Positions 43,405 through 52,851 of a stretch of 64,000 nucleotides of DNA are shown here, piece by piece. The position numbers and the translations under genes are program-made. The stretch is from JASGMR01 sp963664675. Lineage in GTDB: Bacteria > Thermotogota > Thermotogae > Petrotogales > Kosmotogaceae. Location of the stretch: the NCBI GenBank assembly GCA_963664675.2, contig CAXXLB010000002.1, positions 566,445-630,444 on the forward strand, given 5' to 3'. The notes below the pieces were generated by a model. The model was not told where the DNA came from. It did no database searches and was given only the letters and a program-made list of their open reading frames with translations. The stretch's first letter is position 1. Each line of letters starts with the position of its first letter.

Positions 43405-43493
43405 TGGTGCCGAGGAAGGGACTCGAACCCTTACGAAGCTCCCGCCTCAACGGATTTTAAGTCCGTAGCGTCTGCCAATTCCGCCACCCCGGC
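43405..43493 (-). tRNA. tRNA-Leu (anticodon TAA)
   Basis: 89 bases with CCA. Class II tRNA with a long variable arm; acceptor GCCGGGG/CCTCGGC, D arm GTGGCGGAATTGGCAGACGC, anticodon loop CTTAAAA in GGA/TCC stem, T loop GTTCGAGTC. First of three tRNAs on the minus strand. Confidence 0.93.
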
Positions 43494-43543
43494 AACCTTG
43501 CATTAGTTATAATATCATCTGATAGATACCTTGTCAACCAAAG

Positions 43544-44866
43544 TTATAAAATAATTTCTTCAAAATTCTTTGGAATCTTTATTTCAAATTCATATTGTAA
43601 TTCTTCTGCGAGATTCTCAAGTGACTCTTTATCGCCGTGGACGTAGATCAATTTTTTTGGTTGAAGAATTCTCGGCAGATTTATCAGATCTCTGTAGTTT
43701 GCGTGGGCGGAAAAATTGAACTGTTCGACTCTGCATTTGATGTTGTGTTCTTTTCCTGTTTCATCGATGAATTTGTTTCCGTTGTTGGCGCTTGTAAGTA
43801 ATTTTTTCCCAGGAGTATCGTTACATAGATAGCCCACAAAATGAATTGAGTTTTTTGAACTTCTCATCAATTTTTTTGCAAACGTGTAAGAAAGTGTATC
43901 TTCTAAAAGCATCCCGGAGCTGAGTATGAAAATCGAAGAACCCTTTGATTTCAATAATTTCGAATAATCATCCGGAATAACCTTTATGTATTTTCTCATT
44001 TTTCTTTGAAACCAGCTTCTTTCTTTTGCGCTTTTCCCTTCATAATTTGCGATGTAGTGATTTGCGAGTCCGGTCACCATTCCGTTTATATAAACGGGGA
44101 CTTTTTCGAGTTTTTTGTCATCGAATTCTTTGAGAATGAAGTACATGACTTCCTGTGCTCTTCCCAGGGTAAAAACCGGTAATAAAACTTTCCCGCCGTT
44201 TTTTACGGTCGTTTTAATGGATTTCAGAAGTCTTTTTTCTTCCTGCTGCCTGGAAACGATTTTTTCGTCGGAGCCGTATGTTCCTTCGGATATAACGATG
44301 TCCGCATATTCCGGTAGTTCGGCGGAAGACATGGAGAGTTGTTTTGTCAGTGAAAAATCTCCCGTGTGAAATACTCTTTTATCTCCCACCTCGAAGAGGA
44401 TCGAAGCCGAGCCCATAACGTGGCCGGCAGGCAACAGGGTTATTGAAATTTTTTCTGAAAGCTGAAAACCGGCGTTGAATTCCAGCGGTATGATCATCTT
44501 TTTGAGAGAAGTAACATCGGCATGTTGATAAAAAATGGGTGCCTCATTCTCTTCGTTTTCTCTTTTCATTATTGAAACGGAATTGTGTAATATTTTTATC
44601 ATCAGGTTTCTGTTTTCTTTAGCAACTATTATCTGAGCGTCCGGGAATTTTTTTGCCACCCATGGAAGCGCTGAAACATGGTCATAGTGAGAATGTGTGA
44701 TGATAATATAATCAACATAACCTACACCTGATATTTCGGGCAGCGATTCAAATCCTTCTTTACTCGGATGTCTTCCTGCGTCTATCATTATTATTTTGTC
44801 TTCTATTTCATAAAGGAAGCAATTGGCCCCTATTTCCTGGCCGCCTCCAAGGGGTGTGAACTTCAT
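43544..44866 (-). CDS. Beta-CASP metallo-beta-lactamase ribonuclease
   Basis: 440 residues. MBL core with two-zinc ligands THSHYDHVSAL, AGHVMGSAS and HTGDFSL; beta-CASP insertion with GRAQEVMYFI; closing motifs FNFSAHANYRDL and VHGDKE. This is the CPSF/RNase J-related RNA-processing family (YSH1/RMF type), cytosolic. The start LGGGQEIGANCFL is typical. It follows the HD-protein gene by 12 bases in an operon running from the GntR regulator side. Confidence 0.9.
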   Translation of the reverse strand: MKFTPLGGGQEIGANCFLYEIEDKIIMIDAGRHPSKEGFESLPEISGVGYVDYIIITHSHYDHVSALPWVAKKFPDAQIIVAKENRNLMIKILHNSVSIMKRENEENEAPIFYQHADVTSLKKMIIPLEFNAGFQLSEKISITLLPAGHVMGSASILFEVGDKRVFHTGDFSLTKQLSMSSAELPEYADIVISEGTYGSDEKIVSRQQEEKRLLKSIKTTVKNGGKVLLPVFTLGRAQEVMYFILKEFDDKKLEKVPVYINGMVTGLANHYIANYEGKSAKERSWFQRKMRKYIKVIPDDYSKLLKSKGSSIFILSSGMLLEDTLSYTFAKKLMRSSKNSIHFVGYLCNDTPGKKLLTSANNGNKFIDETGKEHNIKCRVEQFNFSAHANYRDLINLPRILQPKKLIYVHGDKESLENLAEELQYEFEIKIPKNFEEIIL

Positions 44867-44878
44867 AAAATCACTCCA

Positions 44879-45484
44879 TTATCTGTAAATATTTTCGACG
44901 ATATCCGGAAGTATCTTGTATATCGAATCTCCTATTTTTTCTTCTATTTCTTCTTTTATTGTCATAACCGCTTTCCATTTAGGCACAGTGTAATCGTTAA
45001 CGTCGTATCTCAAAGCGACATCCACGAATCTCTGTTCCAGAATACAAAAACCTGTGGGCAGAGCGAGAGAATCACACAGTTGAATCAGTTTATCATAATC
45101 ATCGAATTGTATATTATCTATGAAATCTCTGATGAAGTTTTTTTCATCTTCGGAGCAGTCGTAAACTCCAAATACCGCATCGAAGTTTTGGTATGGATAA
45201 GAATGGGTCAGCGATATTCTTGCAACATACGAATAGCCCTCTTCCATCATAAAATTGTAACCGTCGATTATATGCCGCATTTGTGTTACTCCGTATCTTC
45301 TTCCTATATCATGTAGAAGTCCCAGAACATAGCTTTTTTCGCTGTTCATTCCTTTTATTTTGGAAGATATTATTGCCGCAGCCTTCGCAGTCCAAAAAGA
45401 ATGATCTATCCAGTCGCCCGGATTCATCCTTTTTGCCTGCTCTATATATTCAAATGCTTTTTTTGTTTCTGGTACTCTCTCCAT
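44879..45484 (-). CDS. HD-domain phosphohydrolase
   Basis: 201 residues. HD metal site: H in WIDHSFWTAKAAAI, HD in LGLLHDIGRRYG and D in LIQLCDSLALP, the pattern of YqeK/HDIG-like hydrolases of nucleotides. Cytosolic. Located between anmK (12 bases upstream) and the beta-CASP gene. Substrate unknown; a nucleotide phosphate or cofactor is likely by family. Confidence 0.82.
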   Translation of the reverse strand: MERVPETKKAFEYIEQAKRMNPGDWIDHSFWTAKAAAIISSKIKGMNSEKSYVLGLLHDIGRRYGVTQMRHIIDGYNFMMEEGYSYVARISLTHSYPYQNFDAVFGVYDCSEDEKNFIRDFIDNIQFDDYDKLIQLCDSLALPTGFCILEQRFVDVALRYDVNDYTVPKWKAVMTIKEEIEEKIGDSIYKILPDIVENIYR

Positions 45485-45496
45485 TTTTTTGAGAAA

Positions 45497-46636
45497 TTAA
45501 AACGGTAAGGATAATTTACCCTGAATTACGCTCCTCGAAGCTCCTGTGGCGGTTGGAACATTGGAAAAATGTCCGTTCAAATACTCCTGGCCTATTATTG
45601 CGAAGGCAATAGATTCCTTTCCCACATTCCAGATCTTTGGAGGAATGTAATATTCTTTATTTTTCGTGAGGTTTTTAATATCCCCGACAAGCGTTTTATT
45701 TTCCGAGCCTCCTCCACTGATAATTATTTTTTCAATGCTTTTCAGGTATTTTTTATAAGATTCGGTTATGGTCAGTGCGGTAAATCTTACGATAGATCTC
45801 AAAGCATCGTCTCTACTTATGCTATTATATTCTATTATCTCCTTAATTTTGTTAAGGTAAGCAGAGTTATACCTGATCTCTTTCCCGGTAGTTTTTGGAG
45901 GCGGTGTGAGAAAATAATCGTTTTCCAAATTCCACAGTTCTTTTATGAAATTCTCATTTGTTCTTCCCTTTTTTGAGTAATCTCCATTTTTATCGTATTC
46001 GACATCAAAATACTCTCTGCAGCACCAGTCTATCAGTACATTTCCGGGGCCCGTATCGAAAGCGATGATGGAATTCAGTTCGGAGTTTTTTGGAATGTAC
46101 GTGACATTTCCGATTCCGCCAATATTCTGAAGAGCGGTGTTTTTATCATCCTCCGTATAAATAACGTAATCCGCATAGGATACCATTGGAGCTCCCTGAC
46201 CTCCTGCAGCCATGTCTTTTATTCTTATATCCGATAGAACTTTATGACCTGTGATATACGAAATTATGTCTCCGTCTCCTATTTGAAGTGTGCAGGGGAT
46301 ATCGTACGGTTTATCCCCGTAAGAAGTCGAGTGATAAACAGTTTGACCGTGACTCACTATGAGATTGATATCATCAATATTTTTTCTTTTTATGAAATCT
46401 TTTATGGATTCTCCGAATTTTTTGCCCAGATAGAAATTGGCCCTCGAAACATCACCAACACTTATTTTTCCCGATGTGAGAAAGAGAAGATAATCTTTGA
46501 ATTCTTTATCATATGGAAGTTCTTCAAAAAAAACGGGATTCACATTTATATTTTTATATGAGCCCTCTATTTCGCAATAGACTATATTCAAGCCGTCACA
46601 GGAAGTGCCTGACATGACGCCTAGTATTTTATTCAT
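45497..46636 (-). CDS. anmK: Anhydro-N-acetylmuramic acid kinase
   Basis: 379 residues of the UPF0075/AnmK family: MSGTSCDGLN at the start (ATP/substrate loop), VSHGQTVYH, ADYVIYT and NIGGIGNVTYI, FDTGPGNVLID with catalytic Asp region, IISGGGSENKTL. It opens and phosphorylates anhydro-MurNAc to MurNAc-6-P in cell-wall recycling. It overlaps the serine hydrolase gene by 8 bases. MurQ and NagZ were not found in the window. Confidence 0.93.
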   Translation of the reverse strand: MNKILGVMSGTSCDGLNIVYCEIEGSYKNINVNPVFFEELPYDKEFKDYLLFLTSGKISVGDVSRANFYLGKKFGESIKDFIKRKNIDDINLIVSHGQTVYHSTSYGDKPYDIPCTLQIGDGDIISYITGHKVLSDIRIKDMAAGGQGAPMVSYADYVIYTEDDKNTALQNIGGIGNVTYIPKNSELNSIIAFDTGPGNVLIDWCCREYFDVEYDKNGDYSKKGRTNENFIKELWNLENDYFLTPPPKTTGKEIRYNSAYLNKIKEIIEYNSISRDDALRSIVRFTALTITESYKKYLKSIEKIIISGGGSENKTLVGDIKNLTKNKEYYIPPKIWNVGKESIAFAIIGQEYLNGHFSNVPTATGASRSVIQGKLSLPF

Positions 46637-47654
46637 AAAAATCTCCTCTTTCGTAACTCCAGAGCAGGCGTGTAGATATTCTTCTTCTGAAAGTCCACAT
46701 TTCGGATATCGCTTCGTGTCTTTTATAAAAACATTTATTTGTTAAGATGACTATATACACTTCTTTTACGGGATCGATCCAGATGAATGTTCCTGTAAAT
46801 CCTGTGTGGCCGAAGCTTTTCCCGCTGAACGAAGGGCCGCAGGGAGAAAGTGGTTCAAATAAACTCCATCCCAATCCCTTTTTGGGATTTCCCTGAATAT
46901 TTTCGGTCCAGTTTTTGCTGCTCATTTCTATTATCGATTTTGTAAAAACGATCCTTGGGAATAGAATTTCCCTGCAATATTCACTCAAATCATCCAGAGT
47001 TGAAAATAAACCTGCGTTACCGCTTATACCTCCGATGTAGAATGCCAGTTCATCATCAGGCATACCGATAAGCCTTTTTCCATCACGTATGGAAGTCGGG
47101 GCGACATTTTCCGCTTCTCCGGGGCTGTAGACCGTATCGTCCATTTTCAGAGGTTCGTATACATTTTCTGTTACAAATTTTACGTGATCCCCGGTGACAG
47201 TATCAACTATTTTTTTCAGTAGGATGAAGTTCAGGCAGGAATATTTTATTTCATAATTCGGAACCTGAAGAAATTCAGTTCTGTATATTTCCTGAATCAG
47301 ATCTTCTTTGCTCAGGTATTTGTATGCCATTGAATAAGGTGGAATACCTGATGTATGGGTTAACAGGTTTCTTATGGTTATATTTTCCCAGTTAACCGGT
47401 AGATATTTTTTTATATTGTCTTCCAGATCGATTTCTCCGTTGCCTAGCAGAAGGAGAACTGCCGGAAGAGTTCCAACGATTTTGGTTAAACTTGCAAGAT
47501 CATAGAGCGTATTATATTGAACTTCCTTTTCACCGTCTATCGTGCCGAACTTAGCTTTGTATACTTCTCCCTCTCTGTTACCTATCAACATGCAGCATCC
47601 GGGAAAAAGTTCTTTAGAAATATATTCGTTGGCTATTTTTTCAATATTATTCAT
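46629..47654 (-). CDS. Beta-lactamase-family serine hydrolase (YbbE-like)
   Basis: 341 residues. Class C/PBP-like motifs: SxxK as LASLTKIVG (nucleophile Ser), YxN as YSCLNFILL, and HTGFTG in place of KTG. No signal peptide, so cytosolic or exported by an unseen route. In Bacillus a related protein (YbbE) is in the muropeptide-recycling operon; here too it overlaps anmK. It may act on muropeptides. The start ATG has GGAGAA upstream. Confidence 0.85.
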   Translation of the reverse strand: MNNIEKIANEYISKELFPGCCMLIGNREGEVYKAKFGTIDGEKEVQYNTLYDLASLTKIVGTLPAVLLLLGNGEIDLEDNIKKYLPVNWENITIRNLLTHTSGIPPYSMAYKYLSKEDLIQEIYRTEFLQVPNYEIKYSCLNFILLKKIVDTVTGDHVKFVTENVYEPLKMDDTVYSPGEAENVAPTSIRDGKRLIGMPDDELAFYIGGISGNAGLFSTLDDLSEYCREILFPRIVFTKSIIEMSSKNWTENIQGNPKKGLGWSLFEPLSPCGPSFSGKSFGHTGFTGTFIWIDPVKEVYIVILTNKCFYKRHEAISEMWTFRRRISTRLLWSYERGDFYE

Positions 47655-47666
47655 TACATTATTCTC

Positions 47667-48407
47667 CTATAATCCCAATCTGACTTTAAGTTTGTATTTA
47701 TCTCCCCTGTAAATGGAAATGACATATTCTAAACATCTATCATCAGAAAGGTAAGAATACCTTTTTCTCAGTATGGATTCTCCGCTACCGGAGATTTGCA
47801 GATATTTTTTGTCTTCTTCAGAGGCATGTGTTATCTCAATGGTTTCGTCTGCGTATCTCATTTTTAATTCAAGATCATTTTTAAAAAAGGAATACAGAGA
47901 ATGATTTTCCATATCCAGATTCATGATCTTCAATATTCTCGGATCGAGTGAGATATTGTAATAGCCGCTTTCTATTGCCATGGGTATATCATCTGCAAGC
48001 CTCAATCTTTTTAAAAATAATACCGGGGTGTCTTCTGTTATTCGAAATTTATCTATAACTTCTATCGGAGGCTCTACCAGCGATTTTTCGAGTGTTTTGG
48101 AAGAAGGTTTCTGGCCTCTTGATTTCAACTCTTCCGTGAAACCCTTCAATTTTGTCAGAATTTCTTCTCTTTTATTTTCGGAAACGAAAGTTCCCCTGCC
48201 TCTGGAACGAACTATGAGGCCCTCCCTGTACAGTTCTTCCAGCGCCTTTCGAATCGTCAGCCTGCTCACGTTGAAGATATCACAGTATTCGTATTCAGAT
48301 GGCAATATCTCTCCCGATTTGAGCTCTCCGTCAGTAATTTTCTTTTTTATATTTCTATATATTTGGTAATATAATGGAACTGGAGAATCTTTATTAACTG
48401 CTTTCAT
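47667..48407 (-). CDS. GntR-family regulator with UTRA domain (NagR-like)
   Basis: 246 residues. GntR winged helix (PLYYQIYRNIKKKITDGELKSGEILPSEYEYCDIFNVSRLTIRKAL) and a UTRA ligand domain (FTEELKSRGQKPSSKTLEK ... IAIESGYYN ... LRKRYSYLSD). UTRA regulators such as NagR bind amino sugar phosphates, so MurNAc-6-P or GlcNAc-6-P is a plausible effector. The ATG at 48407 was chosen over GTG 9 bases upstream by spacing to GAGG. It divides anmK genes from a divergent peptide importer, probably controlling both. Confidence 0.88.
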   Translation of the reverse strand: MKAVNKDSPVPLYYQIYRNIKKKITDGELKSGEILPSEYEYCDIFNVSRLTIRKALEELYREGLIVRSRGRGTFVSENKREEILTKLKGFTEELKSRGQKPSSKTLEKSLVEPPIEVIDKFRITEDTPVLFLKRLRLADDIPMAIESGYYNISLDPRILKIMNLDMENHSLYSFFKNDLELKMRYADETIEITHASEEDKKYLQISGSGESILRKRYSYLSDDRCLEYVISIYRGDKYKLKVRLGL

Positions 48408-48444
48408 TGTATGCACCTCTTTTAAGCTATAGATTTAACCTAAT

Positions 48445-48484
48445 TGATATCATATTATATCATTTTATAGTTATGTGATATAAT
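48445..48484. promoter_or_regulatory. GntR operator and divergent promoter region
   Basis: TGATAT-CATATT-ATATCA (48445-48462) is a 6-bp-arm palindrome, followed by TATAAT (48479-48484), a good -10 for the binding-protein gene. The operator covers where its -35 would lie. Confidence 0.55.
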
Positions 48485-48521
48485 ATTATTACTTTTAATT
48501 TCTGAAAAAGGGAGGGTTATA

Positions 48522-50027
48522 ATGAAAAAAAATCTGATTATATCGATTTTTTTAGTCTTATTCATAGCTATTTCCGTATTTGGAGTAAACTATGGTGGAA
48601 CACTTAATTATGCTATTGCTACAGAAGCTGTAGGTCTTGACCCTAATTTAGTCACAGCCTTCGCGTCTTTTAGAATTCTTGAAAATGTATATGATACTCT
48701 TCTAAAATATGATGAGTCGATGAACATCGTGCCCGGACTGGCCGAAAGTTATGAGATTGTCGATCCTACAACTATCGTTTTCACAATAAGAGATGGCGTG
48801 AAATTTCATGACGGTACACCACTGACCGTTGACGATGTCGCTTTCACATTCGAGAGAATACTCGATGAAAATTACGGCTCGCCTGCCGCATCGAATTTTG
48901 CAGAAGTCGAGTCTATAAAGATAATCGGTGATAATAAAATTGAATTTAAACTGAAAATATCTATGATGAACGCTTTACTTCCGAACTTCACAAGTGGAAA
49001 TACCGCTATAGTCAGCAAGGCTTTTGTTGAAAGCGGAGCGAATATGCAGCTTGTAACAAACGGAACAGGGCCTTTCTATATTTCCGATTACAAAGCGGGA
49101 AACTATATAGAATTGAAGAAAAACGAAAATTATTATGAAGAAGGATTACCATATCTCGATGGTATAAAATTCCATATAATTCCTGAGGAAATTTCGAGGG
49201 TTTCTGCTATCAGAAACGGTGACGTAGATCTTGCATCACTCGATGAACCTACGAGTGTAGGAATGCTGGCAGGAAATTACAAAGTTTTTAAACAGCCTGT
49301 TCTCAATTATTATCTTCTCGGTATAAACACTGCGGCGAAGCCTCTTGACGATCCGAAAGTAAGACAGGCAATAAGTTATGCGCTGAACAGAGAAAACATA
49401 ATAAAGATGGTTGCATTCGGTGAAGGTGCGGTAACGGGTCCTATGAATCCAACAGTAACAGCCTGGGCTCTTCCACCTGAAGATTTTGCGATTTATGATA
49501 CAAATATCGAGAAAGCCAAAGAACTGCTTGCGGAAGCCGGTTATCCCAATGGAATAGAGTTCTCGATAACATGTTCCGCACAGTACAGCTTCGATAAAAT
49601 CGCACAGGTAATTCAGGCTCAGTTGGCAGAGGCAGGAATAAAGGTAAACATTGATTTGGTCGAATGGGGTATATTCATAGATAAATGGAAGAAAGTGGAT
49701 TTTGATTCATTCGTTTCCCTCAACGGTGGCGCTGTCGAACCCGACAAACAGTTCTACAGAACATTCTATTCAACCGGTTCAACCAATAAATTCAATTTCT
49801 CAAATGAAAAAGCAGATGAATTGCTCGATGCCGGTAGAGAAACAGTGGAATACGAAAAGAGAAAGGAAATCTACGATGAGTTCCAGAATTTGATCGTCGA
49901 TGAATCACCTGTTATTTTCCTGTACTGTTCCAATAATATTTATGCCGGACAGAAGAGTGTTGAAGGATTCAAAACGATGAGTAATGGAAGCTTGATCTTC
50001 CTTAGAGAAGTCTGGCTCAATAAGTAA
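48522..50027 (+). CDS. Peptide-type ABC transporter substrate-binding protein (SBP_bac_5)
   Basis: 501 residues, exported (signal peptide ends near ISVFGVNYGG). Family 5 features: GLAESYEIVDPTTIVFTIRDGVKFHDGTPLTVDDV, NGTGPFYISDYKAGNYIELKKNENYY, KVRQAISYALNRENII and EWGIFIDKW. Such proteins bind oligopeptides, and some bind muropeptides (MppA) or sugars. Divergent from anmK and YbbE-like genes, so uptake of wall peptides or muropeptides is plausible. GGGAGGG precedes the ATG. Confidence 0.88.
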   Translation: MKKNLIISIFLVLFIAISVFGVNYGGTLNYAIATEAVGLDPNLVTAFASFRILENVYDTLLKYDESMNIVPGLAESYEIVDPTTIVFTIRDGVKFHDGTPLTVDDVAFTFERILDENYGSPAASNFAEVESIKIIGDNKIEFKLKISMMNALLPNFTSGNTAIVSKAFVESGANMQLVTNGTGPFYISDYKAGNYIELKKNENYYEEGLPYLDGIKFHIIPEEISRVSAIRNGDVDLASLDEPTSVGMLAGNYKVFKQPVLNYYLLGINTAAKPLDDPKVRQAISYALNRENIIKMVAFGEGAVTGPMNPTVTAWALPPEDFAIYDTNIEKAKELLAEAGYPNGIEFSITCSAQYSFDKIAQVIQAQLAEAGIKVNIDLVEWGIFIDKWKKVDFDSFVSLNGGAVEPDKQFYRTFYSTGSTNKFNFSNEKADELLDAGRETVEYEKRKEIYDEFQNLIVDESPVIFLYCSNNIYAGQKSVEGFKTMSNGSLIFLREVWLNK

Positions 50028-50049
50028 ATTTATTTTCAATTAATTATAT

Positions 50050-50076
50050 GGATGCCCTTTAGGGCGTCCTTTTTTT
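50050..50076 (+). terminator. Terminator between binding-protein and permease genes
   Basis: GGATGCCC/GGGCGTCC stem followed by seven T. Partial read-through would give excess binding protein over permeases. Confidence 0.75.
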
Positions 50077-50091
50077 GAACGGGAGCAGAAG

Positions 50092-51045
50092 ATGAAATTA
50101 GCCTATATAATCGGAAGATTGATTTCCGCAATACCCACAATAATAATTCTGACTTTGTTTGTTTTTATAGCAATACATATGGTTCCGGGAGATGTAATCG
50201 ATATAATGCTCGGAACTCAGAATTTCCTTTCTGAAGAGCAGATGCAGGAACTGTATGTTAAATATGGACTTGATAAACCTGTTGCTGTTCAATACCTCGT
50301 CTGGCTGAAGAATATGGTCACCGGAGATCTTGGAACTTCGATAAGAACCGGTGAAAAAGTTACGACTATGATCGCCCAGAAATTTCCGGTTACATTTGAA
50401 CTGGCATTTCTTTCCATTATTTTCAGCATTATCATAGGAATACCCTTCGGTATTATCTCTGCGGTCAGGAAGAACACCAAGACTGATTATTCTATAAGAT
50501 TTTTGGGTCTCATAGGTCTTTCTGCGCCGGTTTTCTGGATAGGATCGCTGCTGATCGTTTTTATTTCAGGAACGTTTGTGAACTACACTCTTTTTGGATT
50601 CGTTCCCTTTATTCAGGAGCCTTTTAAAAATCTGCAGATAATGCTCGTCCCGGCTATCACTCTTGGACTCATGGTTGCCGCACAGATCATGAGAATGTCG
50701 AGGAATTCGATGTTGGACGTTCTGTCTCAGGAATATATAAAGGTCGCTTATGCCAAAGGAGTCAGTAAAGGGAAAATTATCATGAAACATGCTCTGAGAA
50801 ATGCCCTTATACCCGTTGTAACGATCGCTGGAATCCAGTTGGGGTATCTTATCGGAGGAACGATAATAATTGAAAAGATGTTTGCACTTCCCGGTATGGG
50901 AAGATTGCTTCTTCAGGCTGTCAATCAAAGAGACTATCCGGTGGTTCAGGGTATAGTAACGTTCATAGGAGTCATGATTATTCTCATCAATATTCTGGTC
51001 GATATTCTTTATAGCGTTATAGATCCAAGAATTGATCTAAATTAA
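50092..51045 (+). CDS. Peptide ABC transporter permease (DppB-like)
   Basis: 317 residues, six membrane helices. DppB/OppB signature: MLGTQNFLSEEQMQELYVKYGLDKPV after helix 1; cytoplasmic EAA loop YIKVAYAKGVSKGKIIMKHALRNALIP. The end VDILYSVIDPRIDL is typical. Pairs with the next gene. No ATPase genes follow, so ATP-binding partners must be encoded elsewhere. The ATG is 65 bases past the binding-protein stop. Confidence 0.9.
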   Translation: MKLAYIIGRLISAIPTIIILTLFVFIAIHMVPGDVIDIMLGTQNFLSEEQMQELYVKYGLDKPVAVQYLVWLKNMVTGDLGTSIRTGEKVTTMIAQKFPVTFELAFLSIIFSIIIGIPFGIISAVRKNTKTDYSIRFLGLIGLSAPVFWIGSLLIVFISGTFVNYTLFGFVPFIQEPFKNLQIMLVPAITLGLMVAAQIMRMSRNSMLDVLSQEYIKVAYAKGVSKGKIIMKHALRNALIPVVTIAGIQLGYLIGGTIIIEKMFALPGMGRLLLQAVNQRDYPVVQGIVTFIGVMIILINILVDILYSVIDPRIDLN

Positions 51046-51058
51046 TTGGAGTTTGTAT

Positions 51059-51895
51059 ATGAGTAGTGAATACAGAAAGTTCAAGAGAAAATTTTTAAAA
51101 AATCCTTTAAATATTATCTGTTCATTAATATTTATCTTTTTCCTGCTGATTGCTTTTTTCCCTTCCTTTTTTGCACCGTACAATCCGCTCACTATGGATC
51201 CTGATTCTTTTATGTCTCCGCCGTCTTCACAGCACTGGTTCGGTACGGATCAATTTGGCAGGGATATTCTTTCAAGAATAATCTACGGAGTACAGGGGAG
51301 TCTTTTTATCGCTTCTATGGCAATTGTATTCGCATCGGTAGCCGGAACGATTGTAGGCTCGGTTTCAGGATATTTTGGAGGAGCTGTTGATAATATAATA
51401 ATGAGATTTATAGATGCCATGTTCGCATTTCCCTCGATAATTCTTGCGCTTTTCATTATCGCTCTGTTCGGTGCGACCATTCGGAATTTAATCATTGCGA
51501 TCGGTATTATCTATATTCCGATATTTTCAAGAACCATAAGAGGTTCGGCTATATCCATAAAGCAGAATCTATATATCGTATCCGCACGTTCGATAGGTAA
51601 GAAGAGTTCTAAAATAATACTCACGGATATAATACCGAATATATCTTCGATATTCATTGTTTCCTTCACGACGAATTTTTCAACCGCGATACTTTCGGAA
51701 GCATCCTTGGGTTTTTTGGGATTGGGAGTTCCGCCGCCATATCCTACTCTGGGAAGAATGGTTGGAGATGGGAATAATTTCCTCCTGAGTGCACCCTGGA
51801 TAACTCTTTTTCCCGGGTTGATAATAGCCGTTATTGTTTTGAGTATTAATATAGTTGGGGATGGCCTGAGAGATACGCTTGATCCAAAAAATTAA
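51059..51895 (+). CDS. Peptide ABC transporter permease (DppC-like)
   Basis: 278 residues. N-terminal OppC-N helix (LNIICSLIFIFFLLIAFF), HWFGTDQFGRDILSRIIYG loop and EAA loop YIVSARSIGKKSSKIILTDIIPN. Length is normal. ATG at 51059 with GGAG upstream. Its stop codon overlaps the stop of the convergent histidine kinase by two bases, leaving no room for a terminator between the two convergent operons. Confidence 0.9.
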   Translation: MSSEYRKFKRKFLKNPLNIICSLIFIFFLLIAFFPSFFAPYNPLTMDPDSFMSPPSSQHWFGTDQFGRDILSRIIYGVQGSLFIASMAIVFASVAGTIVGSVSGYFGGAVDNIIMRFIDAMFAFPSIILALFIIALFGATIRNLIIAIGIIYIPIFSRTIRGSAISIKQNLYIVSARSIGKKSSKIILTDIIPNISSIFIVSFTTNFSTAILSEASLGFLGLGVPPPYPTLGRMVGDGNNFLLSAPWITLFPGLIIAVIVLSINIVGDGLRDTLDPKN

Positions 51896-52851
51896 ATTGT
51901 AAGAATAAATTCCGTTCCCAGCATATAACTGGAGTTCACTTCTATTTTTGCGTTGAGAAGTGATACGGCGTGTTTTACCAGTGACAATCCCAAACCCATA
52001 CCGGAAGTTTTGAAAAATTTCGCATTTGAAGCTCTGTAAAATCTTTCAAAAATTCTGTTCAATTCTTCTGGTTTTATACCGATTCCGAAATCCTTCACGA
52101 TTATATTGGTTTTGTCCTCTTTTCTTTTTATTTTCACATGGACTACTTCGTTGTCAAAGGAATATTTGATCGCATTGGATATCAGATTTGACAGTATTCT
52201 GTAAAGCAGAAGAGAATCGGTTTTGATGTAAAAATCCGCGGGAATTGAGACCTCAATTTCAATATTTTTTCTTTTGGCTTTATTTTCAAGTTCTTCAGTT
52301 ATTTCTATTACGAGCGAGCGAAGATTTATATTTTCCATGACGGGTTTATAATTCTGCAATTCGAGATTTGACAATGTTGCCAGTTCTTCAACCAACTTGG
52401 ATAATCTGCGGGTGCTCTTATGTACTCTTTTTAAAATATCGTTATACTTTTCCGGAACATCTTTTCTGTCTATCAGCAGATCAAGATAGCCATTCATAAC
52501 TGTCATCGGTGAAGAGAATTCATGAACCAGAGAATTGACAAAATCCATTTTCGCCTCTCCAAGATTTCTTATTTCGGTTATATCTCTGAAAATGATGATC
52601 GGGCTGTTCACTTTTATCTTGAAAATTTTTCTTTCGTTGTTGACAAAAAATTCAGATTCGAATTCCAAAGGGGTAGAGTTGACTAGATTTTCTGTCAATA
52701 CGGAGATATTTTTTACATGTAAAACGTCGGAAATCGTCTTCCCTTCAGGACCTTCAAGGTATTTTTTAGAGAACTCATTCGCATATTTGATATTTAAAGA
52801 TTGATCTATTATTAAAATGCCTTCATCTAGCTGGTCCAAAAGTGTTTTCAA
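51892..52851 (-). CDS. PAS-type sensor histidine kinase (PhoR-like)
   Basis: 319 residues. PAS-like region (LDEGILIIDQSLNIKYAN ... IIFRDITEIRNLGEAK), HisKA with phospho-His in SLVHEFSSPMTVMNGYLDLL, HATPase with N box NLISNAIKYSF, G1 VKDFGIGIKPEE and G2 GMGLGLSLVKHA. No membrane helices, unlike classical PhoR, so a soluble kinase. It overlaps the response regulator gene by 4 bases; with PhoU at the operon head it probably monitors phosphate. Confidence 0.88.
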   Translation of the reverse strand: MKTLLDQLDEGILIIDQSLNIKYANEFSKKYLEGPEGKTISDVLHVKNISVLTENLVNSTPLEFESEFFVNNERKIFKIKVNSPIIIFRDITEIRNLGEAKMDFVNSLVHEFSSPMTVMNGYLDLLIDRKDVPEKYNDILKRVHKSTRRLSKLVEELATLSNLELQNYKPVMENINLRSLVIEITEELENKAKRKNIEIEVSIPADFYIKTDSLLLYRILSNLISNAIKYSFDNEVVHVKIKRKEDKTNIIVKDFGIGIKPEELNRIFERFYRASNAKFFKTSGMGLGLSLVKHAVSLLNAKIEVNSSYMLGTEFILTI

